64,000 bases of DNA, from positions 124,001 to 188,000 of the forward strand of contig NZ_JBGUAU010000006.1 in the NCBI RefSeq assembly GCF_041820985.1, written 5' to 3'. The stretch comes from Evansella sp041820985. Lineage in GTDB: Bacteria; Bacillota; Bacilli; Bacillales; Salisediminibacteriaceae. Shown here piece by piece: positions 1 to 6,953 of this stretch (the stretch's first letter is position 1; each line of letters begins with the position of its first letter). Made by a program: the position numbers and the translations under genes. Below the pieces are notes generated by a model. It had not been told where the DNA came from. It made no database searches and saw only the letters and a list, made by a program, of their open reading frames with translations.

Positions 1-651
1 ATTCGTTTGTTGCTGAAGTCTTCTTTTTTCTTCTCTTGAAACTATCATTCCCATACTAGTCCTATTGGTATCAAGTACATCATTTGGAACATTCATTTCG
101 TTTATAAGCTGTTTGTTTGTTTTGCCTATTTTCCATATGGAATAGATTGAAATAACAATTAAAGCGATATATAAACCAAACAAAGTGTAGGTGACTGCCC
201 ATAAAGGACTTTCAACCACTTCTATCCCTTCACTACTAATATAAGCTGGGATAAGAAACATGCTATTTATGAAAGCGATCATAATAAAGTAAGCTAATAA
301 TCCACAATAAATGTAATAATTAATTCGATTTCTTTTAATAATATTCTCTCGGACAGATGACGTTTTTATTTCTTTTCTAGGCTTTTTATTAGATATAACA
401 AACCATGATTTACTTTGAAAGACTTTATCCCATCCATCTTCTATAAGTGCCTTTGGGAGTTGAGATGATTGATATTTATCAAAACAGATTTCATATGTAA
501 ACGTATCAGGATCTCCATATTGAAAGTAAAATTGTCGTGTATGCCGTTTCAAACCTGTGAAATGATATCCTTGTTCAGACATTGAGGAAAGCCATTCTTC
601 TGTTTTTATCACATCATAACTCCAAAATGGCCGAAACACTTTCTTGATCAT
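1..651 (-). CDS. DUF2812 domain membrane protein (3' end cut by window edge)
   Basis: The reading frame starts at the ATG at 651 and runs off the left edge, so the C-terminus is missing. The visible part has an N-terminal soluble region typical of DUF2812 (start MIKKVFRPFWSYD, then an EEWLSSMSEQGYHF segment), followed by at least two hydrophobic segments that look like membrane helices. Its start overlaps the stop of the upstream PadR gene by four bases (ATGA), so translational coupling is likely. DUF2812 genes commonly sit directly after PadR regulators in Firmicutes. The molecular role of the family is not known to me. It probably works in the membrane and is controlled by the adjacent PadR protein. 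Confidence 0.85.
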   Translation of the reverse strand, partial: MIKKVFRPFWSYDVIKTEEWLSSMSEQGYHFTGLKRHTRQFYFQYGDPDTFTYEICFDKYQSSQLPKALIEDGWDKVFQSKSWFVISNKKPRKEIKTSSVRENIIKRNRINYYIYCGLLAYFIMIAFINSMFLIPAYISSEGIEVVESPLWAVTYTLFGLYIALIVISIYSIWKIGKTNKQLINEMNVPNDVLDTNRTSMGMIVSREEKRRLQQQTN

Positions 652-977
652 TCAAACTCCCCCTCATACTTTAATGCGTTACTATGCAATTCTTTCAGTC
701 TTTGAATCTCCGTTTTCATCAATGTGTTTCCAAGTGAAGTTATTTCATAAACAGTTTTTCGGTCTTCATCAGCATACACCGTGATAATACCGTCCTTTTG
801 CATTTTCGTTAATGTTCCATATACGGTGCCTGATCCCAAACGAAGTCGAGAATTTGTTATTTCTTCTACATGCTTTACAATACCGTACCCATGTCTGGGC
901 TTTGTTAAGGACAACAAAATATAAAAAGCAGTTTCTGACATTGGTATGTATTTTTTCAACACTTTTTCTATATCCAA
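648..977 (-). CDS. PadR family transcriptional regulator
   Basis: This 109-residue protein has the compact PadR winged helix-turn-helix: a first helix with SETAFYILLSLTKPRHGYGI, a recognition region LGSGTVYGTLTKMQKDG and a wing around ITVYADEDRKTVYEIT. It ends in a short C-terminal helix, as in small subfamily-2 PadR proteins. The family represses transcription by binding palindromes near its own promoter and usually controls the adjacent membrane protein gene. Here the downstream partner is a DUF2812 gene overlapping by four bases. Three copies of an 11-bp palindrome lie just upstream at 1017-1060, which suggests autoregulation. The ligand cannot be read from sequence. Confidence 0.93.
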   Translation of the reverse strand: MDIEKVLKKYIPMSETAFYILLSLTKPRHGYGIVKHVEEITNSRLRLGSGTVYGTLTKMQKDGIITVYADEDRKTVYEITSLGNTLMKTEIQRLKELHSNALKYEGEFE

Positions 978-1016
978 AACAAATCTCCTCGTCTCTCTTT
1001 AATTTTATATATTATG

Positions 1017-1060
1017 TCACACCATAACATATATCACACCATGACTATATCACGTCGTGA
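1017..1060 (-). promoter_or_regulatory. triple palindromic operator upstream of the PadR operon
   Basis: Three copies of a related 11-bp sequence lie at 1017-1027 (TCACACCATAA), 1034-1044 (TCACACCATGA) and 1050-1060 (TCACGTCGTGA). Their starts are 17 and 16 bp apart, more than one helical turn. The third is a perfect palindrome around a central T and the others are partly degenerate. They cover the likely promoter of the PadR-DUF2812 operon, whose A/T-rich -10 region lies around 1000-1015. Binding by the PadR protein itself is inferred. Confidence 0.6.
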
Positions 1061-1090
1061 CTCATTTAGCAAATATAAAATTGTACAAAA

Positions 1091-1125
1091 ATAAAAAAAG
1101 AGTGGTCGTAATGACCACCCTTTTC
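1091..1125 (-). terminator. rho-independent terminator after the SGNH hydrolase gene
   Basis: The stem GTGGTC/GACCAC (1102-1107 with 1113-1118) has a five-base loop. On the minus strand it is followed by a run of T (complement of 1092-1099). It lies about 280 bp after the hydrolase stop, with apparent gene debris in between. Confidence 0.65.
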
Positions 1126-1129
1126 TAAG

Positions 1130-1399
1130 AGTAAATACCGGCTATATGGGGTAAAGTCGATGTTTATCTGCTACAAACACCTCATTTAATTTCGTTTTTC
1201 TTCCTAAGAAATGTGATCGTTCAACTACTTGTTCAACGGAAACACCCCTTTAGGTTGTATGACGAATCCCTTTGCTGTATCACTCTTATGTGAAGAAGAA
1301 GCAACTTCCTCTTCAAAAATTATTATGCTCAGGTTCTGCACAAAAAATACATTTTTATTTTGGCAAATGATAGGGATTTTTAACCAAATATTATCTTAC
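1130..1399 (-). pseudogene. possible decayed coding remnant (weak)
   Basis: The minus strand between the terminator and the hydrolase stop can be read in two adjacent frames. One frame ends with GFVIQPKGVFPLNK and a stop near 1232. The other resumes at once with VVERSHFLGRKTKLNEVFVA and stops near 1146. The composition and the FLG motif vaguely recall the C-terminal TOBE region of an ABC transporter ATPase. No intact frame, start or Walker motif remains. This is a weak resemblance judged by eye, and the stretch may simply be non-coding. Confidence 0.2.
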
Positions 1400-2434
1400 T
1401 TAGATAGCTCTTCTTTTTTTCTTTCTTTTCCTTATAGCGACTAGAAACCATAAAATAAATAACCCCACGAAACCTGCTACAAAATAGGTAAAATACTCAT
1501 ACTTCGTAACTAATACGAATGTATCCATAAATTTATTAAAATAAGGTGTTTTTAGAGAAAATAGTTCTTTATCCTGTTCTTTCTCTTCATTTATATTGGT
1601 TTTTTCTTTTTTAGTTTTAGTATCGTTTTCATCATCCAATAGGTCCACATCTGTATCCAACACGTTCTCCTCGGATAGTTCTTCTCCTGTTATAGGTTTG
1701 AGTAATGCTGTTATTGCTAAATCAGCAAGTTGCTGTTGTCCAGCAGCATTAGGATGAATATCTCCTGTAATTATATAGGACGCTTGGTTACGTGAAAAAA
1801 CAGAATATGCATCGACAACTTCTACACTATTATGAGGAGAATGATAATTTGAAATTATATTGTTGTTAAGATCCTTTATCATCTCATCGGCAATAAAGTA
1901 CACTAGCTCCCAAAGAAATGATTCATCAGAAATAACTGGATTATATATTGTATATAATATGATTGATGCTGAGGAGTCGCTTTGAACAATATTCATAATT
2001 TGCTTCAAATTTTTTGAAAATACATCCGTGGCTTCTTGTATATCCTTTTCCATTTTTTCGGGATCAAATAAACTAGGATTTCTTAGAATATCCTCAAGCT
2101 TTAGAGCTTGTAAAAAGTCATTGCTACCAATGAATAATGTTATTACATTTGCTGTACTGATTGCTTCTTTATACGTTTCATCAAACAACAAAGCTTGTAA
2201 AAGATCCCCTGAGGTCCAACCAGGTACACCGAGATTTTGGACATGATAACGATCCTTATTAATTAAGTAGGGAAAAGCTTCTGATTCTGGATTGGCTAAA
2301 TTGTACCCTGAGGTAATGGAATCTCCAAGTGAAACAAGTACTCCTTTAGAATTATCCAGTTCAGCAAGAGAAGTACCAGGGAATAACATCAAAAGTCCTA
2401 GTAATAGAACCGTGAATCTTCTTTTTAGCTCCAT
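1400..2434 (-). CDS. SGNH/GDSL-family hydrolase, secreted and membrane-anchored
   Basis: This is a 344-residue lipase/esterase-like protein. An N-terminal signal sequence (KRRFTVLLLGLLMLFPGTSLA) is followed by the SGNH blocks: catalytic Ser in VLVSLGDSITSGY, GSND in block III and the Asp/His pair in GDIHPNAAGQQQLA. An acidic linker of about 45 residues then leads to a C-terminal membrane helix and a basic tail (RKRKKKRRAI). The enzyme domain should therefore face the cell wall while anchored in the membrane. I chose the ATG at 2434, which follows AAAAGGTGTG; a longer frame upstream lacks support. The start lies 28 bp after the stop of the recombinase-like gene, so the two are probably cotranscribed. 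The substrate is unknown. Confidence 0.88.
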   Translation of the reverse strand: MELKRRFTVLLLGLLMLFPGTSLAELDNSKGVLVSLGDSITSGYNLANPESEAFPYLINKDRYHVQNLGVPGWTSGDLLQALLFDETYKEAISTANVITLFIGSNDFLQALKLEDILRNPSLFDPEKMEKDIQEATDVFSKNLKQIMNIVQSDSSASIILYTIYNPVISDESFLWELVYFIADEMIKDLNNNIISNYHSPHNSVEVVDAYSVFSRNQASYIITGDIHPNAAGQQQLADLAITALLKPITGEELSEENVLDTDVDLLDDENDTKTKKEKTNINEEKEQDKELFSLKTPYFNKFMDTFVLVTKYEYFTYFVAGFVGLFILWFLVAIRKRKKKRRAI

Positions 2435-2462
2435 TTTTTTCACACCTTTTTTAGTGCCATTG

Positions 2463-3710
2463 TTAAGATGGATTACTAAAATCGCGATCATGAAAAGAAT
2501 AGCTAGATGAAACCATTTTCCTGTATTCCTCTAGGTCACTCGCACGATTAGGTTTTGCAAAAAGAGTACCCTTTTTTCCTAAAACTTTTTCTATTTGTTT
2601 AATTTTGATACCTTCCGAGTTCCATTTTTCAATACAAGAGTTCTGTAATTTGTGAAGAGGAAAAGATTCCCTGATAAGTCCATTAAGAATGTCACTTTGA
2701 TCCATTTTTGTATATCTTTCTGTTACGAACAATGCGTTATTAAAGTTATATTCGTTTAATTTACGCTCAAAAACTAAAATTGCTTTCATATTTCCTATTT
2801 TCTCTGCAATGCCATCAAGCTCTTCTTCTAGTACTTCCACTTTGTCATTATGTGTATCTTCGTTTAACATTTCTATTTCTTGAATTTTTTCTTCTATACT
2901 TACTTGTTGCATTAGATGACTTTCTATTTCAGCGATTTTTTCTGAGAGATCCTTTTCCAAAAAATATTTATAATTCTTATCAGCATATAATTCCGAAATA
3001 CTACTTGACCTAATACCCATATGAAACATTACTAGCTGGGTAAAAGTGGCCTTGTCAAATTGCTTCCTAAAACCTATATACTGATGTAACAGTTTTGCTA
3101 TTGATCCTAAAATTGGGATATCTCTGTCATTAATAGTAACTCTATCTTCATAAATATCCTCCATACTTACAGAAGTTAAATCATCTATGTCTATTCCTGT
3201 TTCTAATACAAGACGGAACAACAAATAATCTTGCCACTTAACTCTAAGATCACTGTAGGAGTTATTGTGTAACTCATAAATCTCTGGTTTCCTACTTAAT
3301 ATTAGATTGTTGGTTGTCTCCTTTATACGTTCGTACAACAGTTCCTCTGTATGATAAATGTCATCTTCTTCCTCTACCATAGAGACATCTATCTTATCCT
3401 CTATTTTTATGGATATTTTTTCCTTGATTATATTCATTTGTTTATAATGGGCAAAAGTATAGATAACGTATACGTTTTTTTTGATGTATGTTTCACTTTT
3501 CCCCTTCTCCTGAAGGTATTGTATATATGAATTGATACTTTCAACAGTAAAAGAAATATTATCATTGGTGTGTAAAGTTATATATTGAAAAAAACGTTTC
3601 AGCGAGTATAACCAAGTTCTATCCGCTTCCACTTTTGGCTTATCAAGCATAACTTTAAAAAATATATCAATTTCATGATCATTTGTATTAGTTTGATCTT
3701 TTTCTATCAC
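2463..3710 (-). CDS. tyrosine-recombinase-like protein lacking catalytic residues
   Basis: The N-terminal 110 residues resemble the SAM-like core-binding domain of phage-type integrases. A region resembling the catalytic domain follows. However, the box I arginine position (normally TGLR) reads ETGIDIDDL, and the box II H-x-x-R-H region reads PLHKLQN, so an Arg and a His are lost. The following LGH motif reads LGKK. About 90 residues of predicted coiled coil (EKIAEIESHLMQQ onward) are inserted between the two boxes. The start is GTG at 3710 behind a strong AGGAGGG. The protein is probably not a recombinase and may act as a DNA-binding or scaffold protein. It lies upstream of the SGNH hydrolase in one transcription unit. 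Confidence 0.7.
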   Translation of the reverse strand: MIEKDQTNTNDHEIDIFFKVMLDKPKVEADRTWLYSLKRFFQYITLHTNDNISFTVESINSYIQYLQEKGKSETYIKKNVYVIYTFAHYKQMNIIKEKISIKIEDKIDVSMVEEEDDIYHTEELLYERIKETTNNLILSRKPEIYELHNNSYSDLRVKWQDYLLFRLVLETGIDIDDLTSVSMEDIYEDRVTINDRDIPILGSIAKLLHQYIGFRKQFDKATFTQLVMFHMGIRSSSISELYADKNYKYFLEKDLSEKIAEIESHLMQQVSIEEKIQEIEMLNEDTHNDKVEVLEEELDGIAEKIGNMKAILVFERKLNEYNFNNALFVTERYTKMDQSDILNGLIRESFPLHKLQNSCIEKWNSEGIKIKQIEKVLGKKGTLFAKPNRASDLEEYRKMVSSSYSFHDRDFSNPS

Positions 3711-3774
3711 TGATACATCCCTCCTGCCTTTTCTTTTCTATTCTACATTTCAACAAGAATGATAAATATCCTTC

Positions 3775-3812
3775 AAAAAAAAAGATCATGAACCTTTTAG
3801 GACATGATCTCT
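3775..3812 (-). terminator. terminator of the prs paralogue
   Basis: The stem GATCATG/CATGATC (3784-3790 with 3803-3809) is followed on the minus strand by a run of nine T. It lies directly after the prs-like stop codon. Confidence 0.85.
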
Positions 3813-3825
3813 TTCATTCTAAATA

Positions 3826-4782
3826 TTAAAATAATGTACTTACAGACTCATTCTTTTGTACTTTAATAATTGCTTTTGCTAATAGAGGAGCAATAGATAA
3901 CGTAGTAATTTTATTAGTACGTTTTTCCATAGGTAAATGAATAGTATTGGTTGTAACAAGTTCTTTTATTGCAGATTCCTCAATCCAATTTATTGCTGGA
4001 TCAGATAGTACAGGGTGTGTACAACATGCATATACTTCTTTTGCACCATAATCCATTAGTACATTTGAAGCTGTAGTCACTGTTCTTGCAGTATCAACCA
4101 TGTCATCTATAATTATAGCTGTTTTTCCCTTTACATCTCCTCGAATTTCCATTCGACTAGGTACATATGATTTTGGGCGACGGTTTCTATCAATAAATGC
4201 GATTGGGGCATTAAGTACATTACCCAATTGATGAGCTCTAATCACTCCATTATTCTCAGGCGCTACAACTACAATATCCTCAAAGTTCTTATCTAAAAAG
4301 TATTTGGATAAAATCGGAAATGCAACTAACTGATCTACTGGAACATTAAAAAAACCTTGTACTTGTGGTGCATGTAAATCAACTGTTATGAGTCTCGTGA
4401 TGCCTGCCTTTTCTAACAAGTTTGCAATGAGCTTTGCAGTAATAGGTTCTCTGGAACGGGCCTTTCTGTCTTGGCGTGAGTATCCGAAATATGGTATAAC
4501 ACAATTAATTGACTTTGCTGATGCTCGCTTAAGGGAGTCAACCATGATTAATAATTCCATTAAATAATCATTACCAGGGTTGTTCGTTGATTGAATTAAG
4601 TATACGTCCTGTCCACGTACACTTTCTTCCACATTCATTTGTATTTCACCATCACTAAACTTCTTAATAGTGCTCTTCCCCATATCAATTCCAATATGCT
4701 GAACTATTTCTTCTGCTAGCGGAAGATTGGAATTCAAACTAAATATTTTCATATTAGATGTAGTATTTTTATCTATTATCAT
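3826..4782 (-). CDS. prs: ribose-phosphate pyrophosphokinase (PRPP synthetase), divergent paralogue
   Basis: This 318-residue protein matches class I PRPP synthetase from end to end: KFSDGEIQ, the flexible loop SRQDRKARSREP, DLHAPQ at 135-140 with the catalytic His, and the PRPP-binding DD-x-x-D. The family makes PRPP from ribose-5-phosphate and ATP. Two normally invariant sites differ. The usual SPDHGG is APENNG (174-179), and DTAGT in the PRPP loop is DTART (230-234). The housekeeping prs normally follows glmU/gcaD, but here the gene stands alone with its own terminator, so it is probably a second, specialised copy. Activity or regulation by nucleotides may be altered. The start is ATG at 4782 behind GGAGGTACATT. 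Confidence 0.88.
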   Translation of the reverse strand: MIIDKNTTSNMKIFSLNSNLPLAEEIVQHIGIDMGKSTIKKFSDGEIQMNVEESVRGQDVYLIQSTNNPGNDYLMELLIMVDSLKRASAKSINCVIPYFGYSRQDRKARSREPITAKLIANLLEKAGITRLITVDLHAPQVQGFFNVPVDQLVAFPILSKYFLDKNFEDIVVVAPENNGVIRAHQLGNVLNAPIAFIDRNRRPKSYVPSRMEIRGDVKGKTAIIIDDMVDTARTVTTASNVLMDYGAKEVYACCTHPVLSDPAINWIEESAIKELVTTNTIHLPMEKRTNKITTLSIAPLLAKAIIKVQKNESVSTLF

Positions 4783-5184
4783 AATGTACCTCCATTAAAA
4801 CAATATCATGTCCAAAGTTAACATGGATTATATTATTATAGCAATAATAGTCTATTTACGACAATCTTTGCTAAAAATAATAATAATAATGAACTTCATA
4901 ACATATAGTTTCATTATCCAATATCAAAAAAATATAGAGATTTAGAAACATATCCACCAGTGTTGGAGAACAAAATGGAAATAGCAATGAAACCAATTGT
5001 TGTAAAAAACATTGTATCTAAAAACAAAATCAAATTGTGTAGATATATAACATAGATAATCGTACATTGAATAATAATCGATAGTCTTAACATACTACAG
5101 TTGGAAATCAGAATAAAACAGTATATTCTAAATGATAGATTCTATGTAAGTGGGTTGGAGTTGGAATGATTAGAAAAAGGAGAA
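4783..5184. other. intergenic region with one possible micro-ORF
   Basis: This is AT-rich spacer between the prs paralogue (minus) and the following plus-strand region. It presumably holds the prs promoter around 4800-4860. A 26-codon frame at 4975-5055 (plus, MEIAMKPIVVKNI start) has GGAG seven bases upstream, but no other support for being a gene. Nothing else is recognisable. Confidence 0.4.
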
Positions 5185-5487
5185 GTGGGGTTAATTATAG
5201 GGAAAGCGTTTATTGTTGGCATGTTTGTGAATATGATTTTCGTAGGTATCATTCTATATTTCATCACCTATATAACTATAAAAAAGTTTCGTCATGAATT
5301 GCTTCGATTCATATATAAAATGTGGAAAAGGAAGAAAAGCGCAAGGTGCCCTCTCAGGACCGAAATGCAAATGTTCTGGACGAACGAAAAGCTTTACCCG
5401 CTTGCATATCTGCGAAGAAAAATGTTCTTTCAGTTGAAAAGTGTTTTCTACTTTTCTAACTGGAAGGTTATTTTTCACAGCAGATAG
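5185..5487 (+). CDS. small membrane protein, apparently run into a repeat element
   Basis: The first 50 or so codons encode a hydrophobic helix (FIVGMFVNMIFVGIILYFITY) and a basic segment ending KMWKRKK. From about 5335 onward the frame lies entirely within intergenic repeat A, so the last 50 residues are probably repeat sequence rather than protein. AAAGGAG sits only two bases before the GTG, too close for an ideal site, so the start is uncertain. It may be a small gene whose end was replaced by repeat insertion, or no gene at all. No family is recognised. Confidence 0.3.
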   Translation: MGLIIGKAFIVGMFVNMIFVGIILYFITYITIKKFRHELLRFIYKMWKRKKSARCPLRTEMQMFWTNEKLYPLAYLRRKMFFQLKSVFYFSNWKVIFHSR

Positions 5488-5743
5488 CGGATGAAGCTAG
5501 ACAACACGAAAAGCGGAATCCGCTTGCACATCTGCGAAGAAAAATGTTCTTTCAGTTGAAAAGTGCTTTCTACTTTTCTAACTGGAAGGTTATTTTTCAC
5601 AGCAGATAGCGGATGAAGCTAGACAAAAAAAGTGCTTTTTACTTTTTAATCGGCCAGGTTATTTGACACGAGGTCATGGCGCTTGGAGCTAGACACATTT
5701 CTAAGTTCAAAAAAATTTTATTAATTCTTATCTTTTTAAAAAG
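5335..5743 (+). repeat. intergenic repeat family A, copy 1 (enlarged)
   Basis: The left end (AAAAGCGCAAGG, then CCCTCTCAGGACCGAAATGC) and right end (ATCGGCCAGGTTATTTGACA, then TGGAGCTAGACA, then TTTCTAAGTTCAAAAAA) match copies at 14537-14702 and 31188-31345. This copy is enlarged by two near-identical 106-bp units, 5399-5504 and 5521-5626, which differ at two positions. Each unit can fold into a long hairpin: CAGTTGAAAAGT pairs with ACTTTTCTAACTG, and an outer ATCTGC pairs with GCAGAT. No coding function is evident. Confidence 0.85.
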
Positions 5744-5883
5744 GGATAATTCAAATCGACTAAAAATTATTGAATTATCCTCTTTCTATCCTTTATTAAT
5801 TCTTTAAAACATCTCTTCCTTCTGCTCTAACAGATGTTTCCATTCAATTCCCCCCTTCGTAAACATTTAATTTGTTAAGGGAA

Positions 5884-6822
5884 TCATTCCATAACAAGGA
5901 TTTCCCTTGAAAACATCTTTCCTTTTTTTACAACACAGCGGTCCTTTATTTCAAGTCCGCCTTGTTTGCAAAGACTATCCATTGGTTCTAATGTAATTAC
6001 AACTACTTTTTTAGCGAATTGTCTAACACTTTGCATCATTTCTTGTTTTTCACTATCTGAGATTACAGAACATAAATTATAGGGCATATCAACAATAGCT
6101 ATATCATACTGTCCTGTTACTTCACGTAAATCCTTTATGGTGACTTCTGTACTATATCCAAAATGAGTAACATTTTCTCTAGCACCAATAACAGCAAGAG
6201 GATTAATGTCACTTCCTACGATATTTATACTCATAGAAAGTGCTTCCACCAACACAGTACCAATACCACAACAAGGATCAATGACAGTAACGTTTTTTCC
6301 ATCAGGTACAGCAATGTTAACCACTGCCCTTGCAACTCTTGTATTTAATGCTGTGGAATAATTTCTTGGTTTCTTTTGGTGTTGAAACCAAATAGACTCA
6401 CTTTTAACATATTTACCGAAATACCAACGATCTTTCCATACTAAAATTCCGTAAAACTGATCTGGATTTGTTAAATCGGCATTGCCGTTTAGACTGAGCC
6501 CCACTTCTCGTTCTATTTCTTTTTGATTTGCGGTGCTTATTTTTGACTCGTTCACAACAACAAATTTCACTTTAAATGTTCCTATGATTGAAAAAACTGC
6601 TAATTGAGATAATACCTCTTGTAAGTTCCCACCTTCCAAAAGAACTTCTATCCTTTCTTTCATAAAAGGACTTCTATTTGGATGTACACCAATAGTACTT
6701 TCTAATACAGAATTAGAACTGTGATTTTGAAAAAAAGAGCGCATCTCTAACTGACATAAATCTTTTTCTTCCTCAGTGTAGGAAAACGTGTAAATAAATT
6801 TTGATTTCAATTTCTTTTTCAT
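5884..6822 (-). CDS. Trm11/UPF0020-like class I SAM-dependent RNA methyltransferase
   Basis: This 312-residue protein has an N-terminal region of about 165 residues and a Rossmann methyltransferase domain. SAM motif I is DPCCGIGT (182-189), motif II GSDINPLA (203-210), and motif IV DMPYNL (245-250), a variant of the (D/N)PPY signature of N-methyltransferases acting on an exocyclic amine. The arrangement resembles Trm11-type tRNA guanine-N2 methyltransferases. Substitution of the first Pro by Met in motif IV is unusual. The N-terminal part looks too short for a full THUMP domain. The gene stands alone, divergent from the helicase gene. The exact RNA target cannot be read from sequence. Confidence 0.75.
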   Translation of the reverse strand: MKKKLKSKFIYTFSYTEEEKDLCQLEMRSFFQNHSSNSVLESTIGVHPNRSPFMKERIEVLLEGGNLQEVLSQLAVFSIIGTFKVKFVVVNESKISTANQKEIEREVGLSLNGNADLTNPDQFYGILVWKDRWYFGKYVKSESIWFQHQKKPRNYSTALNTRVARAVVNIAVPDGKNVTVIDPCCGIGTVLVEALSMSINIVGSDINPLAVIGARENVTHFGYSTEVTIKDLREVTGQYDIAIVDMPYNLCSVISDSEKQEMMQSVRQFAKKVVVITLEPMDSLCKQGGLEIKDRCVVKKGKMFSREILVME

Positions 6823-6953
6823 TCCCTGTTTTATATATTTTTATATACATTTTTACACTCAAATATAACAAAACTATAGACAATCTGATATGATTATATT
6901 TTGACCAAAAAGATAAAATAAAGAAAGAATTATAAATGTAGAGGAGAAATACC

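Noticed and set aside
4975..5055. 26-codon frame with a fair ribosome site
   Set aside because: No terminator, no neighbours on the same strand and no motif; kept only as a note in the gap entry.
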